This document shows, one piece after another, positions 6,055-6,588 of a stretch of 6,588 nt of DNA; position 1 is the first letter of the stretch, and every line of letters begins with the position of its first letter. Position numbers and translations under genes: made by a program. The notes under the pieces were generated by a model, which was not told the DNA's origin, searched no databases, and worked only from the letters and a program-made list of their open reading frames with translations. Source of the stretch: Pseudomonadota bacterium (GTDB taxonomy: Bacteria; Myxococcota; UBA9042; PHBI01); assembly GCA_005788935.1 (NCBI GenBank), contig SYAK01000566.1, positions 1 through 6,588 on the forward strand, in the 5' to 3' direction.

Positions 6055-6588
6055 ATGGCCGAAGCGCGCATACGCAACGAGCGGATGAACCGCGGGAGCC
6101 TCGACGACTGGCTGCGGGACGGCTGCGGACGCTGCGACAAGTACGCGACGCCCGCCTGCAAGGTGAACCTCTGGCGCGGCGGGGCCGGGCTGCTCATCGC
6201 GACGCTGCGCGAGGCTGGCCTGGAAGAAGCGTTGAAATGGGGCGCGCCCTGCTTCATGCGCGGCGGCACGAACGTCGTGATCGTGGCGGCCTTCGTTGAC
6301 AGCCTCGCGCTCACGTTCTTCCGCGGGGGCGAGCTCGACCCTGGCCTTGGCGCCCTCGAGTCGGCTGGCCCGAACTCGCACCACGCGAAGTTGCTGCGCT
6401 TCAAGGGGGGTGAGGCCGAGGTCGGGGCGCGTCTCGCCGAGGTCCGCCGCTGCGTCGCGGCCGCCATCGCCCTCGCCGACGCCGGTGACGCCGCCCCGCG
6501 CCCGGCACCGGCTCCTGCCCCCGAGGTCCCCGCCGAGCTCGCGGCCCTGCTCGCCGCCGAACCCGGCCTCGCCACCGCCTTCGCGGCC
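6055..6588 (+). CDS. YdeI/DUF1801-family protein, 3'-truncated
   Basis: The first 178 codons are present and the frame is open at the right edge. Residues about 40-125 match the YdeI/DUF1801 fold: LEEALKWGAPCF (56-67, with the family's K-W-G-x-P-C/Y core), NVVIVAAFVDSLALTFFRG (73-91), then an LRF strand. A Pro/Ala linker (about 150-160) leads into PAELAALLAAEPGLATAF, which resembles the start of the second, OmdA-like domain usual in this family. The N-terminus has C-x2-C-x7-C (Cys24, Cys27, Cys35 within DGCGRCDKYATPACKV), a segment seen in one branch of the family. Function is poorly defined: the family includes B. subtilis YdeI/YdhG-type proteins, the latter linked to frataxin-like iron handling. 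The start follows the previous stop by three bases, with AGGAG (6041-6045) inside that gene at nine-base spacing, so co-translation is likely. ATG at 6085 is a weaker alternative. Confidence 0.85.
   Translation, partial: MAEARIRNERMNRGSLDDWLRDGCGRCDKYATPACKVNLWRGGAGLLIATLREAGLEEALKWGAPCFMRGGTNVVIVAAFVDSLALTFFRGGELDPGLGALESAGPNSHHAKLLRFKGGEAEVGARLAEVRRCVAAAIALADAGDAAPRPAPAPAPEVPAELAALLAAEPGLATAFAA

Noticed and set aside
5257..6384. Minus-strand open frame of about 375 codons opposite the PH-like and YdeI-family genes
   Set aside because: Low-complexity Arg/Asp/Glu/His composition with no motif; it overlaps two plus-strand genes with ribosome binding sites and family signatures.
1..6588. CRISPR array, tRNA/rRNA, insertion sequence or attachment site
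   Set aside because: I saw no regularly spaced repeats, no tRNA-like cloverleaf or rRNA stretch, no transposase or integrase, and no terminal inverted repeats flanking a gene.

Overview
The window is GC-rich (about 70% by eye), with strongly G/C-biased third codon positions, SD-led ATG/GTG starts and a small myxobacteria-style lipoprotein with repeated cysteine units. Together with a cytochrome that looks like the tail of a cytochrome b/c fusion, this suggests a Myxococcota (former Deltaproteobacteria) chromosome. That is an inference from style; there is no rRNA or other phylogenetic marker here.

Layout: (1) 1-756 (+) is the 3' part of a dihaem c-type cytochrome gene whose frame is open at the left edge. 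(2) 757-820 is a short convergent gap holding a strong dyad that probably ends transcription from both sides. (3) 821-2257 (-) encodes a divergent CorA-like protein with a soluble N-terminal region, a coiled coil and two C-terminal membrane helices, with GVN where CorA has GMN. (4) 2258-2667 is a 410-base divergent intergenic region with several dyads, a possible promoter for the CorA-like gene and a doubtful 86-codon leader ORF. (5) 2668-4044 (+) is a complete MATE-family multidrug/cation antiporter. (6) 4106 to the right edge (+) is a compact run of four genes with gaps of 33, 14 and 3 nt, probably one operon: a cysteine-rich lipoprotein, an extensin-like secreted protein with a full LAS-metallopeptidase metal signature, a four-helix membrane protein with a bacterial PH-like cytoplasmic domain, and a YdeI/DUF1801-family protein cut by the window end.

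Functionally the window is mostly envelope biology: respiratory electron transfer, ion and drug transport, an outer lipoprotein, a probable peptidoglycan-acting periplasmic enzyme and a membrane protein. I see no mobile element, CRISPR array, tRNA, rRNA, toxin-antitoxin pair or defence island. I did not find a convincing undescribed system. The best leads are the extensin-like protein with its neighbours, the GVN-type CorA homologue that may be made from a leaderless mRNA, and the dyad-rich region upstream of the MATE gene.
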